Below are positions 1 through 5,624 of a stretch of 9,777 nucleotides of DNA, one piece after another (positions within the stretch are counted from its first letter, which is position 1; each line of letters starts with the position of its first letter). The position numbers and the translations under genes are program-made. Origin of the DNA: an uncultured Planctomycetota bacterium (lineage in GTDB: Bacteria > Planctomycetota > UBA1135 > UBA2386); contig CAIYFF010000040.1 in the NCBI GenBank assembly GCA_903925435.1, forward strand, positions 1 through 9,777. Reading direction: 5' to 3'. Below the pieces are notes generated by a model. The model ran no database searches and was not told the origin of the DNA. It saw nothing but the letters and a program-made list of their open reading frames with translations.

Positions 1-1150
1 CGCCGTTCGTCATCTTGATGCGGTAGCGCACCGTCGGCGCCGTCTGCACGAGGTCGATGTCCTCTTCGCGTTCGAGGCGCTGCTGGATGACTTCCATGTG
101 CAGCAGGCCGAGGAAGCCACAGCGGAAGCCGAAGCCGAGCGCGTCGCTCGTCTCGGGCTCGAACGTGAACGAGCTGTCGTTGAGTCGCAGCTTCTCCAGC
201 GCCTTGCGCAGGTTCTCGAACTCGCTCGGAATCGTGGGATAGAAGCCGCAGAAGACCATCGGCTTCGGTTGGCGGAAGCCGGGCAACGCATGGTTGCGCA
301 GCCTCTCGTCCTCGTGCGTCACCGTGTCGCCGATGACGACGTCCTGCAGCTTCTTGATGTTGGCGACGATGTAACCCACCTCGCCCGCGTGCAGCTCTTC
401 CACGGCCTGCATGTCCGGCTTGAGCTTGCCGACTTCCATGACCTCGTAGTGGGTCATCGTGCCGCACATGCGGATCATCTCGGCCTTCTTGACCGTGCCG
501 TGGAACACGCGCACGTAGATCACGACGCCGCGGTAGTCGTTGTAGACCGCGTCGAAGATCAGCGCCTGCAGGTGGCCCTTCGGGTCGCCGGTCGGCGCCG
601 GGATCTTGGCCACGATCGCTTCGAGCACCTTCTCGACGTTCTGGCCGGTCTTGGCCGAGACCGGGATCGCGTCCTCGGCGGGGATGCAGATTGCGTCCTC
701 GATCTCGGTCGCGACCTGCTCGGGTCGCGCGTGCGGCAGGTCCATCTTGTTGAGGACCGGGAGCACCGTCAGCTTGGCCTGCTCCGCGAGGTGCGCGTTC
801 ACGACCGTCTGCGCCTCGACGCCTTGCGACGCGTCGACCAGCAGCAAGGCGCCTTCGCACGCCTGCAGCGACTTGAGCACCTCGTAGTTGAAGTCGACGT
901 GCCCGGGCGTGTCGATCAGGTTGAGCTGGTAGGTCTTCCCGTCGTTGGCCTTGTAGTTCATGGCCACGGCGCGCGCCTTGATCGTGATGCCGCGCTCGCG
1001 CTCCAGCTCCATGTCGTCGAGGAGCTGCGCCTTCATCTGCCGCTTCTCGACGGTGCCGGTCAGTTCGACCAGGCGGTCGGCGAGCGTGGACTTCCCGTGG
1101 TCCACGTGGGCGATGATGCTGAAGTTGCGGATCAGGCTGGTGTCGGTCAC
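1..1150 (-). CDS. lepA: Elongation factor 4 (LepA) GTPase, N-terminal part, runs off the window
   Basis: Translational GTPase that acts on stalled ribosomes and in 30S biogenesis. Only the first 383 residues are visible; the family is usually about 600 residues, so the last part of domain III, domain IV and the LepA-specific C-terminal domain lie beyond position 1. The G motifs are all present: G1 AHVDHGKST (residues 14-22), G2 within ERGITIKA, G3 DTPGHVDF, G4 NKMD and G5 SAKTG. Domain II and the start of domain III follow, the latter with the typical GFRCGFLGLLHMEV stretch. The start is GTG at 1150, because the protein then begins VTDTSLIRNFSIIAH, the normal LepA N-terminus; I saw no in-frame ATG, GTG or TTG just upstream. 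The GTG shares GTGA with the stop of a short upstream reading frame. It is divergent from the transpeptidase gene. The residues after G4, LPHARP, resemble planctomycete LepA (from memory). Family assignment is near certain. Confidence 0.97.
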   Translation of the reverse strand, partial: MTDTSLIRNFSIIAHVDHGKSTLADRLVELTGTVEKRQMKAQLLDDMELERERGITIKARAVAMNYKANDGKTYQLNLIDTPGHVDFNYEVLKSLQACEGALLLVDASQGVEAQTVVNAHLAEQAKLTVLPVLNKMDLPHARPEQVATEIEDAICIPAEDAIPVSAKTGQNVEKVLEAIVAKIPAPTGDPKGHLQALIFDAVYNDYRGVVIYVRVFHGTVKKAEMIRMCGTMTHYEVMEVGKLKPDMQAVEELHAGEVGYIVANIKKLQDVVIGDTVTHEDERLRNHALPGFRQPKPMVFCGFYPTIPSEFENLRKALEKLRLNDSSFTFEPETSDALGFGFRCGFLGLLHMEVIQQRLEREEDIDLVQTAPTVRYRIKMTNG

Positions 1151-1241
1151 GGCGTAGGCGGGGGAGTTTCGTCGGCGGCAGCCCGAGTTGCCATGTCGCA
1201 GGCGCGCATTGGGCCGCCGGCGCCAGGGTCGGGGGGCGAGA

Positions 1242-1247
1242 AGGATA
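1242..1247 (-). promoter_or_regulatory. Putative -10 box for lepA (TATCCT on minus strand)
   Basis: On the minus strand the sequence reads TCGCTATCCT ending at 1242, a good TAnnnT -10 match. Transcription would start near 1235 and leave a leader of about 85 nt before the lepA GTG. No convincing -35 box is visible. The same ten bases occur in inverted orientation at 1290-1299, in front of the divergent gene, which strengthens the case for both. Confidence 0.45.
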
Positions 1248-1293
1248 GCGAGGACCCGCAGGAAGGGCAGGGTGGAGGCGGCGATGTGGTCGC

Positions 1294-1299
1294 TATCCT
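1294..1299 (+). promoter_or_regulatory. Putative -10 box for the L,D-transpeptidase gene (TATCCT)
   Basis: TATCCT lies 9 nt before the ATG at 1309, so transcription would start within a few bases of the start codon and give a nearly leaderless mRNA. GGCGGGA lies right against the ATG, too close for a normal Shine-Dalgarno site. The flanks (TCGCTATCCT) mirror those of the lepA-side box at 1242-1251. No clear -35 hexamer is seen. Confidence 0.45.
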
Positions 1300-1308
1300 C
1301 CGGCGGGA

Positions 1309-1956
1309 ATGCGTGCTGCTGTCGTGCTCCCGGTCGCTCTCGGCGCCTGCGCCCTTTCGCCATCGTCCGACGCGGCCTTGCGCCACGTTCTGTCGCAATC
1401 GACGCAGGCGGTGGTGGTTCGGCAGAATCAGGGGCATCCATTCGCTGCGACGGTCGAGGCGTGGCAGCGCGACGGCGACGGATGGCGGACGGCGATGCCG
1501 ACGATGCGCGCCGTCGTGGGCCGCAGTGGCGTGGTCAAGGGCGCGGACAAGCGCGAAGGCGACGGCGGCACTCCGGCGGGCGTCCATCGCGTCGAGTTGG
1601 CGTTTGGCTACGAGGCGCAGCTCGCAACCGGGCTCGCATACCGGAAGGCGACGGCGGACGACTGGTGGATCGATGAGCCGAAATCGCCGTCCTACAACCG
1701 CTGGGTGACCGGCAAGCCGGACGTCTCGGCCGAGGCGATGCGGCGCGACGACGACCAATACGAAGTCGGGTGCGTGATCGAGTGGAACACGAATGCGCCC
1801 GTGCCCGGCCGCGGCAGCGCGATCTTCTTTCATGTCTGGAAGGGACCCGAGGAGTCGACGTCCGGTTGCGTCGCGGTCTGCGAGCCCGATGCGCGCGCGC
1901 TGCTCGCGTGGCTCGACCGCGGGCGCGAGCCCGTGTTCGTGATCTGCGAGCGGTGA
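1309..1956 (+). CDS. L,D-transpeptidase (YkuD catalytic domain), probable lipoprotein
   Basis: A 215-residue protein of the YkuD fold, subtype COG3786. Such enzymes form 3-3 cross-links in peptidoglycan or attach proteins to it, outside the inner membrane. The catalytic pair is visible: His175 in IFFHVW and Cys187 in STSGCVAV, the S/T-x-GC motif. Earlier family blocks are KREGDGGTPAG (81-91) followed by an AFG turn, and SYNRWV (128-133). The N-terminus MRAAVVLPVALGAC has one arginine, a short hydrophobic run and a possible lipobox (LGAC, Cys14). It would be a very short lipoprotein signal, so lipidation is inferred and a different start is possible. There is no usual Shine-Dalgarno site; the ATG follows a -10-like box by 9 nt. 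wecB begins 55 bp after the stop. The protein family is clear; the exact substrate is not. Confidence 0.88.
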   Translation: MRAAVVLPVALGACALSPSSDAALRHVLSQSTQAVVVRQNQGHPFAATVEAWQRDGDGWRTAMPTMRAVVGRSGVVKGADKREGDGGTPAGVHRVELAFGYEAQLATGLAYRKATADDWWIDEPKSPSYNRWVTGKPDVSAEAMRRDDDQYEVGCVIEWNTNAPVPGRGSAIFFHVWKGPEESTSGCVAVCEPDARALLAWLDRGREPVFVICER

Positions 1957-1973
1957 CCGCTCGGACTTCCGCG

Positions 1974-2002
1974 TTGCCGCAGCTGCGTTGCGCGTCCATC
2001 CT
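1974..2002 (+). promoter_or_regulatory. Putative promoter for wecB (TTGCCG, 17-bp spacer, CATCCT)
   Basis: TTGCCG at 1974-1979 and CATCCT at 1997-2002 are separated by 17 bp, the ideal spacing for a housekeeping sigma factor. The -10 box ends 9 nt before the wecB ATG, the same geometry as the transpeptidase promoter. The first base of the -10 is C, not T, so the match is imperfect. A 7-bp direct repeat, GCGTTGC, lies at 1971-1977 and 1985-1991. Confidence 0.3.
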
Positions 2003-2011
2003 GCGCGACCC

Positions 2012-3118
2012 ATGAGCGAGCGACAGATCCTGCTGGCGATCGGCACGCGGCCCGAAGCGATCAAGCTCGCGCCGGTCGCGCTCGCGCTGCAACAGGAGCC
2101 GTGGGCGCGCGTTCGCGTGCTGTCGACGTCGCAGCATCGCCATCTCGTGGAGCCCGCGCTTTTGGCATTCGGCGTCGGCGTGGACCGCGAGCTCGACGTG
2201 ATGCGAACGGGGCAGTCGCTGTCGCACTTGTGCGCGCGCTTGCTCACTGCGACCGATCCGGTGCTCGTGCAAGAACGGCCTGACCTCGTGCTCGTGCAGG
2301 GCGACACGACGACTGCGTTTGCGACGGCGTTGGCCTGCGCGTTTCACAAGACTCCGGTGGCGCACGTCGAGGCCGGGTTGCGCAGCGGCGATCGCGACCA
2401 GCCCTTCCCCGAAGAGCACAATCGCCAACTGATCGCGCGGTTGGCCTCGCTGCACTTCTCGCCGACGGAGGGTGCGCGCGCCAATCTGCTGCGTGAAGGC
2501 ATCGATGCGGGCAGCGTGCATGTGGTCGGCAACACCGCGATCGACGCGCTGCGCATTGCGGACGGCATCGCGAGCGCCTCCGCCTTTGCGCCAAATGGTG
2601 GCCAAAGGCTCGTCGTCGTCACGGCGCATCGTCGCGAGCACTTCGGCCTGCGGCTGCGTGCGGTGTGTCGCGCAGTGCGGCGCATCGCCGAGCGCGGAGA
2701 TGTCGAGATTCTGTTTCCGTTGCACCTCAATCCACAAGCGCGCGATGCAGCGATGCAGGAACTGGGCGGTTGCCCCGCGGTGCGTTTGTGCGAGCCGCTC
2801 GCGCATCCCGAGATGGTCGCGGCCATGCGCGCATGCGCGTTCGTGATGACGGACAGCGGCGGCCTGCAAGAAGAGGCTCCTGCGCTCGGCAAGCCCGTTT
2901 TGGTGCTGCGCGACGTGACCGAACGGCCAGAAGGCGTCGCGTGCGGCGCGGCGCAGATCGTCGGCACCGACGAGGAGCGCATCGTCGCTGCCGCGACTCG
3001 GTTGCTCGACAATGCGAGCGCATATGCGGCGATGGCGCAGCCGCGCTTTCCGTATGGCGAAGGCGACGCGGCGCGGCGCATTGTGGATGTGCTGCGGCTT
3101 CGGTTTGCCGCGCGCTGA
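2012..3118 (+). CDS. wecB: UDP-N-acetylglucosamine 2-epimerase (non-hydrolysing)
   Basis: Interconverts UDP-GlcNAc and UDP-ManNAc in the cytoplasm, supplying ManNAc or ManNAcA for surface polysaccharides. The 368-residue product is full length for the family and has the GT-B-fold hallmarks: GTRPEAIKLAP (11-21), QGDTTTAF, HVEAGLRSGD, PFPEEHNRQL, TAHRREHFG, and near the end DSGGLQEEAPALGKPVL with TERPE. The conserved Asp, Glu, Glu and His thought to be catalytic (D in QGDTT, E in VEAGL, E in PEEHN, H in TAHRR) are all kept. ATG 2012 is chosen because it gives MSERQILLAIGTRPEAIK; the frame stays open eight codons upstream to a TTG at 1988, but those residues are not family-like. No Shine-Dalgarno site is seen. 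No dehydrogenase (WecC) or glycosyltransferase lies beside it, so the final glycan is unknown. The XRE/kinase fusion follows after 47 bp. Confidence 0.95.
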   Translation: MSERQILLAIGTRPEAIKLAPVALALQQEPWARVRVLSTSQHRHLVEPALLAFGVGVDRELDVMRTGQSLSHLCARLLTATDPVLVQERPDLVLVQGDTTTAFATALACAFHKTPVAHVEAGLRSGDRDQPFPEEHNRQLIARLASLHFSPTEGARANLLREGIDAGSVHVVGNTAIDALRIADGIASASAFAPNGGQRLVVVTAHRREHFGLRLRAVCRAVRRIAERGDVEILFPLHLNPQARDAAMQELGGCPAVRLCEPLAHPEMVAAMRACAFVMTDSGGLQEEAPALGKPVLVLRDVTERPEGVACGAAQIVGTDEERIVAAATRLLDNASAYAAMAQPRFPYGEGDAARRIVDVLRLRFAAR

Positions 3119-3124
3119 CATCGC

Positions 3125-3149
3125 GCGAGCGCCGCGGGTTGTCGCTCGC
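3125..3149. promoter_or_regulatory. 7-bp inverted repeat just upstream of the regulator's -10 box
   Basis: GCGAGCG (3125-3131) and CGCTCGC (3143-3149) are perfect inverted repeats around an 11-nt centre. The right arm touches the -10-like box TATCGT at 3150. It could be a weak hairpin ending wecB transcription, although no T-run follows. It could also be an operator through which the downstream HTH protein controls its own gene. Such repeats are fairly easy to get by chance at this GC content. Confidence 0.35.
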
Positions 3150-3155
3150 TATCGT
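3150..3155 (+). promoter_or_regulatory. Putative -10 box for the XRE/shikimate-kinase-like gene (TATCGT)
   Basis: CGCTATCGT is close to the CGCTATCCT of the lepA and transpeptidase promoters. It lies 10 nt before the GTG at 3166, which supports that start codon and a short or absent leader. No -35 match is evident. Confidence 0.4.
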
Positions 3156-3165
3156 GCTGCGCTTC

Positions 3166-3948
3166 GTGCGCGAACATCCGTTGCTCCAGAGACTCGGCGC
3201 CGCCGTGCGCTCGCTGCGCAAGCAGCGCGCATGGAGTCGGCGCGAACTGTCCGAGCGAACGGGCATGAGCGAGCGCTTCTTGGCTGACGTCGAACAGGGC
3301 GAGGCCAATCCGTCGTTGCTGAAGTTGCTCGCGCTCGCAGAAGCGTTCGAGATGCAGCTCGTGGACCTGATCGAGGGCGCGATCGGCGAACTCGTTTCCG
3401 GCGATGCGCAGCCGCGTGCGCGGCACGTTGCGCTGCTGGGCCTTCGCGGCGCGGGGAAGAGCACGGTTGGCCCGAGGCTCGCGCAGCGCCTCGGCAGGCC
3501 GTTCATCGAACTCGATGTGCGCATCGAGGCGGCGACGGGACTGCGGTTGTCCGAGCTCTTCGTGATGCACGGAGAGTCCTACTATCGACAGGCCGAGCGC
3601 GCGGCGCTGGAGCAACTGCTCGCGAGCGACGAGCCGTGCGTGCTCGCAGTCGGCGGCGGCGTCGTGACCGAGCCTGCGTCGCTGGCGGCGTTGCGCGCGC
3701 GGACGACGACGGTGTGGTTGCGCGCCGAGCCGAAGGATCACTGGCAGCGCGTGCTGCAACAGGGCGACACGCGGCCGATGGCTGACAACGAGCGCGCGTT
3801 CGCGGACCTGCGCCGCATCCTTGCGGAGCGCGAGCCGTACTACCGGCTTGCGGACCTCGAGATCGACACCTCCGGACGCAGCGTGGACGAAGTCGTCGAT
3901 CTCGTCGCGGATGGGTTGCGCGCTCGGGACGCGGCGTTCGCGGACTGA
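3166..3948 (+). CDS. XRE-type HTH regulator fused to a shikimate-kinase-like domain (BzdR/BoxR-like)
   Basis: A 260-residue two-domain protein. Residues 8-70 form an XRE helix-turn-helix (RLGAAVRSLRKQ, SRRELSERTGMSERFLADVEQG, NPSLLKLLALAEAF). Residues 86-255 match shikimate kinase: Walker A GLRGAGKST (92-100), ELD (115-117), YYRQAE (139-144), a GGG turn (163-165), TRPM (202-205) in the lid and REPYYRLAD (222-230). This is the architecture of BzdR and BoxR, repressors of anaerobic and aerobic benzoate pathways, in which the kinase-like domain senses benzoyl-CoA. Here the residues that bind shikimate and phosphate in true kinases (D117, R141, R203, R222) look retained, so kinase activity cannot be excluded. 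No aromatic-degradation gene is nearby, so the ligand is unknown. The GTG start is chosen because it lies 10 nt after a -10-like box and just before the HTH; TTG 3139 and TTG 3181 are alternatives. Domain calls are firm, physiological role is not. Confidence 0.88.
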   Translation: MREHPLLQRLGAAVRSLRKQRAWSRRELSERTGMSERFLADVEQGEANPSLLKLLALAEAFEMQLVDLIEGAIGELVSGDAQPRARHVALLGLRGAGKSTVGPRLAQRLGRPFIELDVRIEAATGLRLSELFVMHGESYYRQAERAALEQLLASDEPCVLAVGGGVVTEPASLAALRARTTTVWLRAEPKDHWQRVLQQGDTRPMADNERAFADLRRILAEREPYYRLADLEIDTSGRSVDEVVDLVADGLRARDAAFAD

Positions 3949-3967
3949 TTGCGGCAGGGCTCTCGCA

Positions 3968-4012
3968 GGAGCTTGGATCCACGGCGACGCTTTCTGCGAA
4001 CGGCGAAGCTCC
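3968..4012. repeat. 7-bp inverted repeat between the regulator and photolyase genes
   Basis: GGAGCTT (3968-3974) and AAGCTCC (4006-4012) are perfect inverted repeats around 31 nt, with a small nested CGC/GCG hairpin over TTTCT inside (3988-3998). It fills most of the 86-bp gap. It may help end transcription of the regulator gene or be part of the photolyase control region; no T-run follows. Confidence 0.3.
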
Positions 4013-4022
4013 CCGCCACCGC

Positions 4023-4028
4023 TACCGT
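4023..4028 (+). promoter_or_regulatory. Putative -10 box for the photolyase gene (TACCGT)
   Basis: GCTACCGT lies only 6 nt before the GTG start at 4035, so transcription would begin at or about the start codon (leaderless). It is related to the CTATCCT/CTATCGT boxes of neighbouring genes. I see no -35 box and no Shine-Dalgarno site. Confidence 0.35.
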
Positions 4029-4034
4029 GATCCA

Positions 4035-5501
4035 GTGACCAATTCGCGCGTTCCCGAGATTCGCATCCAGCAGCTGAACGACCTGCCCGTGCGCAGCGAC
4101 AGCGACTACGTCCTCTACTGGATGACGGCGCAGCGGCGGCGGCGCGCCAACTTCGGCCTGCAGCGCGCGGTCGAGTGGTGCCAGCAACTCGGCAAGCCGT
4201 TGTTGGTGCTCGAAGCGCTGCGTTGCGACTACCAGTGGGCGAGCGATCGACTGCACGCATTCGTGCTGCAGGGCATGAAGGACAACCAGAAGGACTTCGC
4301 CGAAGCAGGCGTCGCCTACCTGCCGTACGTCGAGCCCAAGAAGGGCGCTGGCCGCGGCCTCTTGGCGGCGCTCGCCGAACGCGCTGCGGTCGTCGTTGCT
4401 GACGAGTATCCGTGCTTCTTCTTGCCGCGCATGGTCGCGGCGGCCGCCGCCAAGTCGACGACGCGCTTCGAGCAAGTCGACGCCAACGGGCTGTTGCCGT
4501 TGCGCGCGGCGGACAAGGTGTTTGGCCGCGCGGTGGACTTCCGCCGCTTCTTGCAGCGAACGCTCGCACCGCACCTGCAGCAGTTCCCGATCGGCGATCC
4601 GCTGCGTCCCGATGTGTGCAAGGGCGCGCGCATTCCCGCTGCGATCGCGGCGAAGTGGCCGGCGGCGAGCGACGAGTTGCTCGCGTGCGAGAGCAAGGCG
4701 CTGTCGAAGTTGCCGATCGACCATGACGTGGAGCCGGTCGCGTGCATGCACGGCGGTCCTGTCGCGGGTGGCGAACGGCTGCGCGCGTTCCTCGCCGACA
4801 AGCTCGCGCGCTACGGCGATCGCAGCCATCCGGCGGCGGACTCGGCGAGCGGACTGTCGGCCTATCTGCACTTCGGCCATGTCGGCGTGCACCAGGTCTT
4901 CGCAGGCGTCGCGAAGAAGGAAGAGTGGTCGACCGCCAAGATGCGCGAGAAGGTCGATGGCGCGCGCGGTTGGTATGGAATGAGCGAAGTGGCGGACGGG
5001 TTCCTCGACGAGCTCGTCACGTGGCGCGAACTGGGCTTCAACATGGACTGGCAGCGCGCCAACTATGCAGAGTTCGAGTCGCTGCCCGATTGGGCCAAGG
5101 CGACGATGGGCAAGCACGCGACGGATGCGCGCGAGCAGACCTACACGCTGGCGGAGTTCGCGACCGCGAGCACCCACGACCCGCTCTGGAACGCTGCGCA
5201 ACGCCAACTCGTCCGCGAAGGGACGATCCAGAACTACCTGCGCATGTTGTGGGGCAAGAAGGTGCTGCAGTGGTCGCGCACGCATGAAGAAGCGTGGGCG
5301 ATCCTCGTCGAGCTCAACAACCGCTACGCGCTGGTTGGCCGCGACCCCAACTCGTACTCGGGCATCGGCTGGGTGTTCGGGCGCTACGACCGACCCTGGG
5401 TGCCGGAGCGGCCTGTGTATGGCGTGCTGCGCTACATGGCGTCCGGCAACACGGTGAAGAAGCTCGACATGGGCGACTACGTGGAGCGGTTCTCGAAGTA
5501 G
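4035..5501 (+). CDS. phr: Deoxyribodipyrimidine photolyase, class II type
   Basis: A 488-residue FAD flavoprotein that would use blue/near-UV light to split cyclobutane pyrimidine dimers in DNA. The N-terminal Rossmann domain starts with YVLYWMTAQRRRRANFGLQ (25-43), the class II form of the motif, and contains VADEYPCFFLPRM (121-133), also class II style. The helical FAD domain shows SGLSAYLHFGHVGVHQVF (272-289), DELVTWRELGFN (325-336), THDPLWNAAQ (380-389), NYLRMLWGKKVLQW (400-413), LNNRYALVGRDPNSY (427-441) and WVPERPVYGVLRYM (455-468). These agree with class II enzymes of archaea, plants, animals and some bacteria, not with E. coli-type class I. Length is normal and no catalytic block is missing. 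The GTG start sits 6 nt after a -10-like box; no in-frame ATG fits better. It appears to be a single-gene unit. No cofactor or second photolyase gene is in view. Confidence 0.92.
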   Translation: MTNSRVPEIRIQQLNDLPVRSDSDYVLYWMTAQRRRRANFGLQRAVEWCQQLGKPLLVLEALRCDYQWASDRLHAFVLQGMKDNQKDFAEAGVAYLPYVEPKKGAGRGLLAALAERAAVVVADEYPCFFLPRMVAAAAAKSTTRFEQVDANGLLPLRAADKVFGRAVDFRRFLQRTLAPHLQQFPIGDPLRPDVCKGARIPAAIAAKWPAASDELLACESKALSKLPIDHDVEPVACMHGGPVAGGERLRAFLADKLARYGDRSHPAADSASGLSAYLHFGHVGVHQVFAGVAKKEEWSTAKMREKVDGARGWYGMSEVADGFLDELVTWRELGFNMDWQRANYAEFESLPDWAKATMGKHATDAREQTYTLAEFATASTHDPLWNAAQRQLVREGTIQNYLRMLWGKKVLQWSRTHEEAWAILVELNNRYALVGRDPNSYSGIGWVFGRYDRPWVPERPVYGVLRYMASGNTVKKLDMGDYVERFSK

Positions 5502-5512
5502 CGAGGCCGCAT

Positions 5513-5529
5513 CGCCGGTGGCAACGGCG
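5513..5529 (+). terminator. Possible weak hairpin after the photolyase gene
   Basis: CGCCG (5513-5517) and CGGCG (5525-5529) can pair over a 7-nt loop, 12 nt after the photolyase stop. The stem is short and no T-run follows, so it is only a weak terminator candidate. Apart from this and the putative promoter at 5578, I see nothing in the 123-bp gap 5502-5624. Confidence 0.2.
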
Positions 5530-5577
5530 TTGCGCGACTGGTGCTTGCGAGAAGGCGTCACGGCGCGCGGTGGCTTG

Positions 5578-5583
5578 TAGACT
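5578..5583 (+). promoter_or_regulatory. Putative -10 box for the acyltransferase operon (TAGACT)
   Basis: TAGACT lies 41 nt before the MBOAT ATG, which would give a leader of about 35 nt. The following bases continue GACTTCCGCG, a ten-base string that also occurs at 1964-1973 upstream of wecB. No -35 match at correct spacing is apparent. Confidence 0.3.
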
Positions 5584-5624
5584 TCCGCGCCCCGGGTCTG
5601 GCCGTTTGCGGCTTCCCGCATTCG

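Noticed and set aside
98..1708. Long plus-strand open frame opposite lepA and into the transpeptidase gene
   Set aside because: It is antisense to a certain lepA and then overlaps a second real gene in another frame. Its translation is low-complexity (Arg/Leu/Val/Asp rich) with no recognisable domain; such frames arise from high-GC codon use.
3166..3948. Calling this gene simply aroK
   Set aside because: The N-terminal HTH domain and the QGDTRPM lid match the BzdR/BoxR regulator group better than stand-alone shikimate kinases, and there is no aro gene beside it.
1535..4569. Long minus-strand open frames opposite wecB, the XRE/kinase fusion and the photolyase
   Set aside because: Translations are Arg/Ala-rich and domainless, while the plus-strand frames carry clear family motifs throughout.
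4035..5501. Class I photolyase or cryptochrome assignment
   Set aside because: The YVLYWM...QRR...NF start, DEYP..F.PRM block, LWNAAQ and RDPN motifs are of class II type.
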